Below the pieces are notes generated by a model that did not search any database, was not told the DNA's origin, and saw nothing but the letters and a program-made list of their open reading frames with translations. Below, piece after piece: positions 1-11,500 of a DNA stretch of 64,000 nt; position 1 is the stretch's first letter, and each line of letters starts with the position of its first letter. The DNA comes from Cinclus cinclus (taxonomy: Eukaryota; Chordata; Aves; Passeriformes; Cinclidae). Location of the stretch: positions 105,828,181 through 105,892,180 of the forward strand of contig NC_085047.1 of NCBI RefSeq assembly GCF_963662255.1, given 5' to 3'. The translations under genes were made by a program, and so were the position numbers.

Positions 1-238
1 CTTCCTTGAAGGGGGTCAGGCAGAAGTCCAAATACATGAGTTACTATAGGTATTTTATAGGGTTTGGTAGGATCAAAAATAGGGTACAGGCTTGAAGCAC
101 CATCCAACTACATAGGAGTTCTATGTGTAAAACAACCAATTACAAAGAATCAATTCTAACCAACCACCTTCTAAAAAGATAAGCAAGGGTCTAACATTTT
201 TCTAGCATTAGTCATTCTAAGTAAGTAGTTTTTCTTAC

Positions 239-427
239 CTCAAAGATAAGAGGCCCCAAGGGGTTCTCAGAGGGGTATCTGCAGAGGAATCCATCTCCTC
301 CACACATATGCTCTCTTCTAAATGCAAACCTGCATGCAGTTGCAGGTAATTTGCAGAAGCAAGGTTGATTATGACAGATTTCTTTCCCTGGTTTGTCACT
401 GGTTCTCAGGAAACTCGGTATTTCCAT
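239..427 (-). other. Possible exon (cysteine-rich open segment with splice donor)
   Basis: On the minus strand an open frame begins at an ATG at 427 and runs about 63 codons to position 239. There the sequence reads ...TTTGAG followed by GTAAGAAAA, a near-consensus splice donor. The predicted peptide has seven cysteines, two clusters being CHNQPCFC and HMCGGDGFLC, as in some extracellular domains. A possible acceptor (…GCATGCAG) ends at 330, which would give a 91-nt exon 239-329. I do not recognise the protein and see no partner exon. Open frames of this length occur often by chance here, so this is only a candidate. Confidence 0.15.
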
Positions 428-3400
428 GTGTCAGAATTAATTTTCAGTAGAGACAGAGTTGGAGTATCGCAATTTTCAAATGCTTAAAAAAGATATTTGG
501 GAAAAGAAAATAGTTTCATTTTGATCAATATTTAGCTTTTGAAAAACAAAATGTTATTGCTTATTTCAAGGCAAGCCTCCAAGACCTAAGATAAGAACAG
601 AATTTTCCTGTTTCTTCCTCTGGTTCATATAATTTATATAATCCAATATTTCATAGTATAAATTGCTTAACTTAGTTCCTTTTGATATAGACAAAATTTG
701 ATGAAAATTCTTATCACATGTAGCAAACTAAATCAGTACTAGGCTATTAGCATGTGATTATCAATGATGGCAAAGAGGTTTTGCAACAATTTATTACTTA
801 GAAAGATTGAGTTGTTCATAAGAAATAATTTTCTAATGTAAATATGCATATTTATATTCCTAAAAGCAATTCTACCTGGGTATTTTCACATAGTACTTTA
901 AATATGCTTTTTCTATTAGACTGCAAATTTTTTGTAAAAGATAGCATAGATCATGAACACTCTCTTTGTAAAACTGGTTGAAAAGTTGAACAACAATCAT
1001 GACTTGTTTCCAGTATTTCACATTTATAGAAATAAAGCAATTTGCCAAACTTACTTCTTGCACCTGCCTTCCAAATTACTCCTGTAGTTGAATCAATCAC
1101 ATTTTGTCTTCTATGGGAAAGCATTATGGAAGAGGAAAAAAAATCAGGATTACAGAAATAACAGCATTATAAGATAAAATACCCTTTTCCAAAGTCTGTG
1201 GAGGTTTCCAGTAGCATACTTCATTAGATTAAATTATTTTTAGAAGACAAGAATTATTTCTGGAAACCTGGTTACCTATTATGCATAATGAGCTTTGCAT
1301 TTTTCTGCCCAGTGTCCAATCACTAAGTGCCACTTGGGAACATTTGCTTTGACTTGCTGCTCCTGGCAGTGTAAGAGACCATATAAAGCTATAAAGGACC
1401 ACATACATCAAAATATGTTTTAGCATCAGACCAGTAAATGACAAATTTCTCTTTTTTTTGGTGTAAGTATGCTTAAGTAGCTTGTGAGAGAAATGACCAA
1501 CTGTTAGAGAGTATGACTATGTTGAAGCTAGCTCTGAATTTTTTGTCTTATTTATTAAATGTGAGCATGGTTAAAATAACTGCATTTAAAAATTAGGACC
1601 CAGTATACACAGATTTATAGCTGTCTTCCAATAAATGCACAATTTGCATACAAGATTGTGTGTTCTCTAAGCAACTGAGATTCAGATTCACTCAGACAAG
1701 AATGAAAACACCAGCCACTTTAAATATGCCACATTAAAAGAAAATACTGTTGACAACAATTCCTCCTGTAGCTCAGTATGTGAAACTGTGAAGAGTGACA
1801 AGGAAACTATCTCTATGGTGAAAAAATTTAAATAAAAATGAAATTACATTTTAAAAAATCCAAGGAAATATTTTTATGAAAATCCCATGAAAACACCAGA
1901 TCTCTATTCCTTCAATTACATAAAAGATTTATCTATTTATGTTGGTACATTTTTACAATCGCTGAAAACAAGTTGTTTAGCTAATAAAACAATCACCCTT
2001 TCCAGATGAGATTTATTCAGTAGTTGTCACTTAGTCTGCAAATAAAGCTCCTAGATAGTTATGACATGTTGTATCCAGTGATGTTGAATTGCTTCAATAG
2101 TGATTTTTATCTCCATATCCTTACAGTTATTAAACCCCTTTTCTTTAAACCTTCTCTCCATTACTGGCGGTATAATACTGTGACTGTGAGAGTGTACTTT
2201 TCAAACTGAAAGATAGCCATTCAACTATTATTTTGTTGAAATTGTTTAACGTTTTGGTTTAGATAACTTTAGATTTGTTTAAAGTGGCTCTTTCCAAAGT
2301 GTAGTTTGGTGATGAGAATCCAACAAAATCATGGTAACACTATGACTAGGATGGAATATTGTAGTGAAGGACAATTAATTTATTTCCAGATTATCTTCTC
2401 TGACACTGGAACCAGGTGCATTTTATCTTTTTGTTTTGGTGGTTTTTTTTATCCTTTGCATTATTTTTTTCCCATGAGGGAGGTTAATAAGCATTGTACA
2501 GCCGGGGTTGAAGGGAGTACAATAATTTTCTTAATCGGTTTTACCAAGCTTCTGCACCCTGTGTTTAGGTTTCTGGATGGACGTGCCATATCTATCCTCT
2601 CCTTACTCCTGGTAGAGATCAAATCATGGTTGTCAATACATCCTAGAGGAAAATTTTCATCTATGTACAGGTGGATACCTGAATAGTCACTTAACTAAGT
2701 TCCTTTGGGATAAATTGAGTATCTCTTTCACCAATATTATCAGAGATAATAAAAGACTGTACCCATTTGTAGTCACGCCTACATTGATGATACCTAAATC
2801 CAACTTTCCACATGTGAAAGTGAAAGTCAAAGATAAAAGAATTCTGTAATCAGATAAACCCTTCCTCATCAGAATACTTGAACATCTACAAAGTTTCCTC
2901 ATCACTATTCTAGAGGTGGTGCTAGTCAGGATGATACTTCAGTTTTCAGTGGCACTTACACCATTAAACCCTGAAGAAGCAATTTAAAACAAAATTTCAT
3001 TTTCTACATGTATATGGAATGTATTATTATGCAATAAGTTATACTCAACACAAAGCAAATTATTTAATGCATTTATCAGTGTGTCATTCACTGTTAAACA
3101 GATTTGTGGAAGATCAGACAGTTACAGAACAAACTAAAAGTATTTCAACATGTAAATATTGATTAAATGATCATGTTTCACATCTGTCATAGTCAATGAT
3201 CTTTTATTTCCAATAAGAAATGTGTATATCCTGTTATGTTCTAATATATGGTAAGTTATCTTTATAGTCTAGGTAATTAATTTCCAAAGGTATGTTTCAG
3301 TCAAATGAATTATATTGATTTACATTTAGATAATTTCTTTACTTTGACTACAATAAACTTTCAATATAAATTTCAGCAATCTAAATTCTCTTTTGGCAAG

Positions 3401-3615
3401 TAATTATGCAGTTTGGTCTGATATTTTTTTAGTCAAGTAATTTAGGATTAAAAATTTACATATTTATGGATAAACTGCTACTTAATATCTGTTCTTCACA
3501 GATGCAACTTCAACAGAGGAGATATTTAGTACTAATTTTTTCTCCAGCATTTCAGAGCAAGTACTAGAGAATGTTTTTATTATACAAATGCATCTATTGC
3601 TTTGACACAAATGCA

Positions 3616-3693
3616 GGTATCAAAGTGATACTTTACAAGTGTAAGTATCAAAGTATACAAGTGTAAGCGTCAAAGTATCAAGTGTAGGTATCA
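3616..3693. repeat. Short degenerate tandem repeat
   Basis: Three to four imperfect copies of a 21-28 bp unit follow one another. Each carries TATCAAAGT (or CGTCAAAGT) followed by ACAAGTGTA, and the last copy is truncated. The unit length varies through small internal insertions. It is probably a small local slippage duplication with no evident function. Confidence 0.7.
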
Positions 3694-4817
3694 GAAATGA
3701 AAATTTATGCATCTTTACCTAGTATATCTTTGTTATTCTTAATAAGTAATGGAAAATATATTGGAAAGACAGAGAAAAAGTCACCGATTTCTTTGATGCT
3801 AATATGCAATAAATAAATCTTTATCTTAATCTCTATAAAGAAAATCTTCAATATGAAATCAAAATCATGCTGTTTAAACATTTCCTGAGAAACTTTTCTA
3901 AGGCTTGAAAACTTCTGTCTAGGAAAAAAAATTGAATTCCGTTCATGTAAATTTTGTACACCTGTATGTATAATCCAGGAATAGTAGAAGAGATCATACA
4001 GGTTTTTTTTTATGTAGTTTATATTAATTTGACTCTTCAATGATGTATATATGAGGAAAGGAAAAAATCATCTCAATAATTTAATAAAGTTATCATAAAG
4101 GCTTTTCTTGCCTGTATTTATAAATAGTTATGAATAACAAACATTTTTCTTAAAATATGGTTAAAATAGATTTCTTTAAAAGTAGGTATCAAAAATAATC
4201 TACTGGCTTTACTTATAGAAGTTACACAAATATATTCTTTTTGATATCTAATTAAGTTTCATATATCATGATCCCAATCTCTGTAATTATCTGAAAATCT
4301 CATTATTTTCAAATTAAGCACACAACAGAAATGGAGGATTGCTAATTTGGCAAATATCTGGGGAAAATCTTTGAGACCTTATGTAGCCAATACATGAGTT
4401 ATGTTTTTTAGTAGTAATGCATGACTATCTTAAAAAATAAAGGAAAAGGATTCTCATGTACGTATGTCAAAATTTATTTTTAAACATTTAAAGTATTATT
4501 CTTTACCATATTCTGAAAATGCCATTCCTGATCAACCTTCCTTAGCCATGAAGTTGTGAAAATTTTGGCAATAATCTGTAGCTGCTTTTGTCAGATATAT
4601 TGTTTGTTTTTCCCTTGTTTTGTGCCTTGAGAGAATCCATTGTTCATACAAAGGTGTTTTAAGTCTGTTTTGCTTCATTTCACATTTGCCTTATGAAAAT
4701 CATAAGCTTATGTTTCCATGAAGAATATGTAATATGTAGTCCTGCAAATAATTTAATCTCATGACCAGTGTTAGAAGAAAATATAATATTTACCTGAAAC
4801 TGTTATCAATCTTGATC

Positions 4818-4846
4818 GTGTGTGTGTGTGTGTTTGTTTGTGTGTG
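4818..4846. repeat. (GT)n microsatellite, interrupted
   Basis: A run of about eight GT dinucleotides is broken by two GTTT units and then resumes for a few copies. It is an ordinary dinucleotide microsatellite. Confidence 0.85.
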
Positions 4847-5116
4847 CAAAATTATTAAAAACTAAAGGTAAGTTTTAATAAACAAAATATTTTGGGATAT
4901 TCAACCAGTTTTCAGACTAGTATATGGTAGAAAGGGCTTGGAATATCTTTTCAGTTAGTACCCAATTGCAAGCATTACTGTTCTAAACCAGAAAATTATA
5001 ATTATTATACATATCTATTAAAACACATTTCCATTTCTACTTTTATTAAACAGTATGCATATCAGTTTTTGCTCCTGAATACCTCATATTTATGCATAAA
5101 TCTACTGGATTTTTGA

Positions 5117-5356
5117 ACTTTCTATATTACATATTCTTCTAATATAGCTTCAGGTGGAGTAGGATATGATACATTTCTTTTCCACGATGACATACTTCAC
5201 CGAGATGACCAGGCTCTTCAGGCAATATTTTGGTGCCTGACTGAAGTTAACATCTTTTCTTATTCACCACTGGAAGAGATTCAGATGCAATACAGACTAC
5301 ACTGGTTATTCGTCGTTGACTATATTGACTTTTCCTTCACCATCTTGTGCAAATGA
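5117..5356 (+). other. Open frame without ATG start, with small hairpin
   Basis: A frame is open from after a stop at 5114-5116 to a TGA at 5354-5356 (79 codons), with no early ATG. A splice-acceptor-like tract (TATTCTTCTAATATAG) ends at 5147. Inside lies a perfect 7-bp stem, TCAGGCA (5218-5224) and TGCCTGA (5234-5240), with a 9-nt loop. I do not recognise the peptide. The frame length is at chance level, so the segment is noted mainly because acceptor-like tract, open frame and hairpin coincide. Confidence 0.12.
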
Positions 5357-6090
5357 GAGTTTAATTTCTAAAAACTAATGTTACATTTGCATTGTAAAAT
5401 TCTCTGTATCACAAAAATAATCATGTGTCTCCTTCCTAATCAACAAATTATTAATATAAATCTTCTCTATAAACTACTTCTTAACTGTTTATATTTCTGC
5501 TGGAGTTAACTGTTTTCATAATCCTGTCTGAATTTTTTCTTGAATCTAAATTCCAAAGACATGGGTATACTGTCAATATTTTTAATCTTAAATACCACTT
5601 GGATCTTGTTTAAACTACTGGTTTTTCTCCTTTTTCAGCAAGCTGTTGCAGACTAGCAAGCACTTTGAAAATTTCCTATTGCCCTTTGTACTGATCACAG
5701 ATATGAAAGAAAAAAAATTAAACCTAAACTCCCTCAGTTAGTCATGTAAATTTGGATCCCTAGACACATCAAGTTGATTTAGATAATTATGAAAGTTGAT
5801 CCCACTTGAGGTACTCAAATATGGTGTAACATTTAAAATTATAAAGCATATGTGAAATATAGTTTATTAAAACAAGAGTGATACTGTATCTTTCTTTTTA
5901 ATTATGCTTTCCCTCAGATAAAAATATGACTGCAAGTTTAAATCAAGTATTTGCTCTTGGTTTTACAAAGCCCTAAGCTTCTGTTTCAAACTTGCATCAC
6001 TTGTCTGTACTTCCATCCAATTATACTTCTAAAATAAATGCGTAAGGCAGTAGGTTACTGTTTCACACAGCTCTAGCTGATACAGCTCTG

Positions 6091-6324
6091 AGAATAGGAA
6101 TAGACTCGATGTTAGGAAGAAATTCTTATTGTGAGGTTGGTGAGGCACTGAAATAGTTTTCCCAGAGAAGCTGTGAACAAGCCATTCCTGGAAGTGTTCA
6201 AGGCCAGGTTGGATGGGGCTCTGAGCATCCTGGTCTAGTGGAAAGTGTCTGTGTCCATGTCAGGGCAGTTGGAATTAGGTGACCTTCAAGGTCCCTTCCA
6301 AGATGAACCATTCTGTGATTCTAT
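6091..6324 (+). mobile_element. CR1 LINE, 3' end fragment
   Basis: This is the 3' terminal part of a CR1 retrotransposon in sense orientation. It contains typical 3' segments: GATGTTAGGAAGAAATTCTT, CCTGGAAGTGTTCAAGGCC, GGTTGGATGGGGCTCTGAGC, and GACCTTCAAGGTCCCTTCCA, and ends with TTCTGTGATTCTAT, the octamer-type tail. It is heavily 5'-truncated, as most CR1 copies are, and has many point differences, so it is old. It carries no intact reverse transcriptase. Confidence 0.92.
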
Positions 6325-6585
6325 CCCAGGGGAATTGTTTTATAGTCTTTGTTCAACACCAAACTCATTTGAACAGAAAGGGACACAGGGAAAGAGGGAG
6401 CTGAGACTCTCTCAGCTGGGTGCATCCAGCTCTTGCCACATCCAGCAGGTCTGAGTTCATTTGTCTCTGTTTTAAGCACCCTACACTGATGAGAAGCACT
6501 CTCATCTGTGAAACTCCCTTTCAATGATCAGGATGCTCCTAGTCCTTTTCCTGCCAATGACCGCCCTCTGGGAATGAGTCAGTAT
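6325..6585. other. Spacer between two facing CR1 tails
   Basis: A 261-bp segment lies between the 3' end of the plus-strand CR1 and the 3' end of the minus-strand CR1. It is somewhat GC-richer than the surroundings and matches nothing I recognise. It may be target DNA or a remnant of another element. Confidence 0.5.
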
Positions 6586-6825
6586 AATCATAGAATCATT
6601 AAGGTTTGAAAACACCTCTAGGAACATAAGGTCCAACTGTGAATGTGATACCACTGACATCTTTACCAGTAAATAATGTTCCCTAGTGCCATATTCAGAC
6701 ATTTTTGAACACTTTCAGGAATGGTGACCTAACCACTTCTCTGGGCAGTCTGTTCCCATACTACTCTTTTAGTGAACAAATTCTTCATAATGTCCAACCT
6801 GAATCTCCTGTGGCACTCCTTGACC
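6586..6825 (-). mobile_element. CR1 LINE, 3' end fragment
   Basis: This is the 3' terminal CR1 region in antisense orientation. It starts with AATCATAGAATCATTAAGGT, the reverse complement of the CR1 tail, and continues with ATTTTTGAACACTTTCAGGA, ATGGTGACCTAACCACTTCT, GGGCAGTCTGTTCCCA and AATGTCCAACCTGAATCTCC. It is diverged and truncated at its 5' end (right side here). No coding capacity remains. Confidence 0.93.
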
Positions 6826-8223
6826 ACCACTTGGCTTACTTAGAGTTAGGATATTTGCACATGATTTATAAGGTTCACCTTAATTACAAAACCATCTTCC
6901 TGTCTACTATAATAACCATGTTTACTTTGCTCTAATTTAGTTTCTATCAGCTTATGCAGGGGGCAGAAGGTGGTGGCTTATCATGCAATATTCAGGTGGC
7001 AAAAGTCAATTATGTCATAATCAAAACAAACGTAAGTGTTGCAATTGAGACTGAGAAGCACAGAATGGAAGTGAAATTGTTGAGGCCTGTTCTAAAAGGC
7101 TGCCAACAGGAAAATCCCATTAAACCTCACTGTAGCAGATTGCCCTCTCTCTTGTGACTATGGCAGTTACGGGTCTCAGAAATCGGCTTTCTGCTGGGAG
7201 CTCACAGCTGACTGGTAACCAGAGTGCCTGTCTTTGTAAGGATGGTTGCAGGCTGTGCTCTGGACAGCTTGAGCCTGAGGTCTTTGGATTAAGTGTCACT
7301 TCAAGACACTCAGTGGAGAGAATCAGCCACATTTGCTAGTGAAAATATTACTGGGACAATTACTATTGGAGATACATTATAATAAAATAGGACAAGGTAC
7401 ATAATGTGAATATTCCCAAAACTAGCATTTCAACATCTCTCTCTAGTCAAGTTTTCCATATAACTCCTCAGAATGTTTTCCTTTGTGCTTGCTCAGCATA
7501 GCATTTATTGCTCTCCTTCCTAACTTTCAGTCATATACACATATCATGAAACTGAGAGCTAGTAATTTTCAAAATGGCTTTATTTGGTAAATAATATTCT
7601 TATATTAGACAAGAAATAGAATTATTCATTTTGTATAACAAAAGTTGGTATAAATGGAGATGAGAATGAGAAAAAAAGAATATGGGCTTGTTTGGCTATT
7701 ACAGCTATTGAGCTTTAAGAATGAAAGGCTGTGCATTTTAATTTTATAAAACCTTCCCCCCCACACCCCAATATATAAATGTATCAAATAATGTATATAT
7801 TGTATTGCCCTAATATTCACTCAGCACATCATTAATTGTCTGACTTCTTTCAGAAACCTAAACAAAAATGGGCCTAGAGGAAATATTGTGTTGCAGTGAA
7901 GAGGGAGGTCAATTGAAAGAGGAATGTCAAAGTGGTGAACTCAAGATAACCCTGATAGCACTTGTATGCCTACTTTATCAAGTACACCACACTGTAGCAG
8001 CCAAATGAAACAAAATTTTTCAAAGTAATGCCAGCTGTAAGAAAGACCTCTCAAGGCAGTGTAAGTTTCCATACACTCATCTCACAAAACAGTGTTGTTG
8101 CTAAGCTCTTCACATATATTACAGAATTTTTGTTTTTGCTAAATCTGCTTAAGGACACAGTGAAGTGTTTTCATTCCTTGATTGTATATAATACAGAAAA
8201 ACTGCTAAGAAAGAAAAAAAAAA
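6826..8223. other. Unique non-coding sequence
   Basis: I recognise no repeat or gene in this interval. A slightly GC-richer patch at about 7080-7340 holds the possible 69-nt exon listed separately. A C-rich stretch near 7756-7770 (TTCCCCCCCACACCCC) is simple sequence. The last ~20 bases are A-rich and lead into the AGAGG array. Confidence 0.55.
7167..7235 (+). other. Possible 69-nt exon
   Basis: A pyrimidine-containing tract ending in GACTATGGCAG (to 7166) resembles a splice acceptor, and GTAAGGAT at 7236 resembles a strong donor. The 69 nt between are a multiple of three and open in one frame only (ACG GGT CTC ... at 7169), which is also free of stops across the donor. The patch is GC-richer than its neighbours. 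No homologous protein comes to mind, and it could equally be a lncRNA exon or a chance pairing of signals. Confidence 0.15.
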
Positions 8224-8437
8224 GGAGAGGAGAGGAGAGGAGAGGAGAGGAGAGGAGAGGAGAGGAGAGGAGAGGAGAGGAGAGGAGAGGAGAGGAGAGG
8301 AGAGGAGAGGAGAGGAGAGGAGAGGAGAGGAGAGGAGAGGAGAGGAGAGGAGAGGAGAGGAGAGGAGAGGAGAGGAGAGGAGAGGAGAGGAGAGGAGAGG
8401 AGAGGAGAGGAGAGGAGAGGAGAGGAGAGGAGAGGAG
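8224..8437 (+). repeat. (AGAGG)n perfect pentanucleotide array
   Basis: About 43 head-to-tail copies of the pentamer AGAGG run for 214 bp without a single visible interruption. One strand is all purine. The unit has mirror symmetry (GGAGAGG reads the same reversed), so the array could form intramolecular triplex (H-DNA), and the GG steps may favour G-rich structures. An A-rich stretch lies just upstream. Long open frames here in several registers are simply products of the repeat. Confidence 0.98.
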
Positions 8438-8530
8438 TCCAAAGTGAATGTCTTGAAAATGCCTTGTATCTTGTATGCTATCTCCCAGTTCAGGAGATCC
8501 TGAAAGTCATGTCTTTTCACCTTAATCTAA

Positions 8531-8531
<1 letters not shown>

Positions 8532-8583
<52 letters not shown>

Positions 8584-8586
8584 TTT
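8532..8586. repeat. A(48)T(7) homopolymer tract
   Basis: Forty-eight consecutive A (8532-8579) are followed directly by seven T. The DNA upstream back to the AGAGG array is 94 bp of ordinary sequence without AATAAA, so this is not an obvious tail of a processed retrocopy. Its exact length may be affected by sequencing or assembly. Confidence 0.9.
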
Positions 8587-11500
8587 GCTTTTGCGTTAGG
8601 ATAAAAGAACTTCAGATTTGATAAATTATAGCTAACACACATCCTCAAGGATGTTTCAGGGTGCGTGATTAGAAATCAGTGGCTTTCAATCTTCTTATGC
8701 TTTCAGTTAAATTTGGGTAATACTGACAGCCACATTCATCATCCTGCAGTGTTAGTCTGCAAAAGAAGTAAATGGGAATGCTTTGTGCTCAAGTTCCAGT
8801 GGTAGATAGGCATACATTTTTGTAGGCCAGAAATCATATACCTACATTAGTGTGAACTGCCAAATAATCATGCCCTGATGTTTCCTGCTGCAAAATTTTC
8901 AAACAAAATACAGTTTGCATTTAGGCAGAGCAAACTCAGATGTTTGCACCACTTCTACGTGGATGCAACTTGGATAAAACTTATATAAAAATATCACTAG
9001 TAGAACACATTCCTAACACAAAAGACCCCTTACATTCCATATTAAAGAAATGCAAAACTCTTAGGAACAAACCGTGGTATCCTTGAATATTTAACTTGAA
9101 GTTGAAAGATGTATATGTGAAATTTTTCTCCAGATTTACTGTTAATCAACACTGAGGATGCTGGGCTAATATTTTAACCATTAAACTGTTTTGAAAGGCT
9201 ATCTTGGATTTCTTTTTCCTCTGGAAATTTCTTAAATAGACTGAAATCTCAGGTTGCTGGGAAGAAACTGTGCAGGTGTTTTTCAAAGGATACACTGTGA
9301 GTGACACAAGCAGGAGTTGGCTGATGAAGAATCAGACTTAGGTCCAAGTTTGTCCATCCTGTCTGCTGTCAGCTATTCTGCTGCTTTCAGTCCTGATGTT
9401 CTTTTGATCCCATTTAGCATTTGGTAACAGAGATTATGTCCCAGTTCCATTATTCTTCCACGTGATTTTAGCTTTGTCCTCTGTTTCTTGATTTTTTTTC
9501 CCCTATGTAATCATCTTTGCAAGCTTCTGAACAGTCCTGCCCTGCATGACCCCAATATTTTGGCAATATTGGTTTCCTCTGAGGATCTCTTGACGGTTTC
9601 AATATACCAAGCAAAAAAAGCAGCCTATGTTACCACACCAGTAGTCTTGAAATCTGCACTATAAAGCTCCTGCAACAATTGTACTGTTTGAAATCTGAAA
9701 TGTAAAGCCTTAAGTTTTTCTTCAAAATAATCAAAGAATGTTGACCCTTAGTGAAAAAATGATGACCACAGAATTTATTTTTGGGTGTAGCATTCTAATT
9801 CTGGTCAGAATTCTTAAGTAGAAAAAAATAAAGAGGACAAAAGAGATATTATAAATAGAGGAATTCTTTATTGATTTGGACTTCCGCTCCCCATAAATAT
9901 TATCTGCAATAATTACTAGTTGATCATTGTGAGGTTTTCTCCAAGGTCATTAAAACACTGACCAAAATAATGTACATGTGTGACTACAGAGACATTGTAG
10001 TGGAGTATCTCAATGCTCCCGCCATTACTAGATGAATGTCTTTTATCTCATATTAAAACCAAGAAATAGAATTTTTTTTCCATCATACTAATTTTTCAAT
10101 GTAAAGGAACTTATATTTGTGATTTTATAGGGAAGTGTATCAACTGACCCTTGCATGGTTCTTGTGGAAAGAGGGCATTACCATCTATATGACTACTACT
10201 GTTCGTGTCTGAGACTCTTGCAGCCTTAAAAATGCACAGTTCATTCTGCAGATGGTGATAGCTCTACTAACACTTCTATTGTTAGTTTGAAAGTCAAGTG
10301 ATGATATGTGTAGGTGTATGTGTGGGAGCAGTGCAAAGAATTACAAGGATTTTCTCCCACACTAATGATCCACATGGAAAAGAGGGCCTTATGAAACAAT
10401 GTTCTGTTCCCCTGGTATTTTTAATCAGTCTGATATTTTGTTAGAATAGCATTTTATTACACATCTTGTAATTTTTCTATCTATGGACTATCTTTTTAAA
10501 TTGAAAAAAAATCCTCTATGGTTTTTCTTCACACTTTCACATGTCACGATTTAAAAAAAAATAAGCTGTGTCAAACCAGAAAAAATAGCTGGAAAAATTA
10601 ATGATTTATTCTGACACACATGTAATTTACTCTTCTAGCTTTTTTCATAATTATTCATTTGTTGAACCTGCTAGTAATTGGAATTTCCTTAAAAGACAGT
10701 GCCTGTCAGTTTTGCCATCTCTGCAAATTCCGTGGTGGCTGCAAAAGAGGAAATATATCAGTATTTGATGGTAAACATATCCTTCATGGTGCAGTCAGAT
10801 GAGGATAAGGAAGTTGACCTGGATAAGCCAGATACATACTTCAGCTCCCAAAGGGCTTCTGCTTGATTCCTACAGCTCATCCAGGACATTTTAATATCCT
10901 GTATGGATTTTTATTGTTTCTGGTTACCCACCCAAATTACCTGCTCACTCTCAGGAAATATTATTTTCTTATAAGTAGGGTATGAACTGCTTCTGCACCA
11001 TTCTCTTTTGTTTGTTTGTTTATGGGTATTTTGGGTTTTTTGGGGCTTTTTTGTTTGATTTTATACACACGTAGATAAACATATGTGTATGAGTATGTAC
11101 AAATGTATTTATATATGCATACACAAATATTTTATACACAGACAAGCATATCTATGCACATTAATATATATGTCTAAATTTTGCATAGTTTTTGGTTCTT
11201 CTTCAGATATTATTTATACTCAGATAACAGAAAAAAATTCTCCATCCAAATCTTTCCCTGTCTTCCTCCTCTATTTCATTCTTCTACATTTGTTCCTGGA
11301 TCCAGCCATTTTTTTCTCAATGCTCAGAAAAAAAACACCTTATCTGTGCATTTTGAATAATGAGGGCTCAGAACATCAGCCTTGGCTTATCTGTAGTTCT
11401 CCAATTGTTTTGTACTTTTGATGGCAACTGTGATTATACCTGCTGATAAATGTCCAACAAAATGCTATGCTCTATTAGAACTAAAAGAAATAATTCAACT

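Larger units (their letters stand above)
1..6060. other. AT-rich unique non-coding sequence
   Basis: I recognise no transposon or known gene here. Small items inside are listed separately: an open segment with a splice-donor-like end near 240, a degenerate tandem repeat near 3.6 kb, a GT run near 4.8 kb, and an open frame with a small hairpin near 5.2 kb. The rest is A/T-rich sequence with short homopolymer runs. It could be intergenic or intronic. Confidence 0.6.

Noticed and set aside
8028..8520. Open frames of 139 and 123 codons on both strands
   Set aside because: They are translations of the AGAGG array and have no independent coding evidence.
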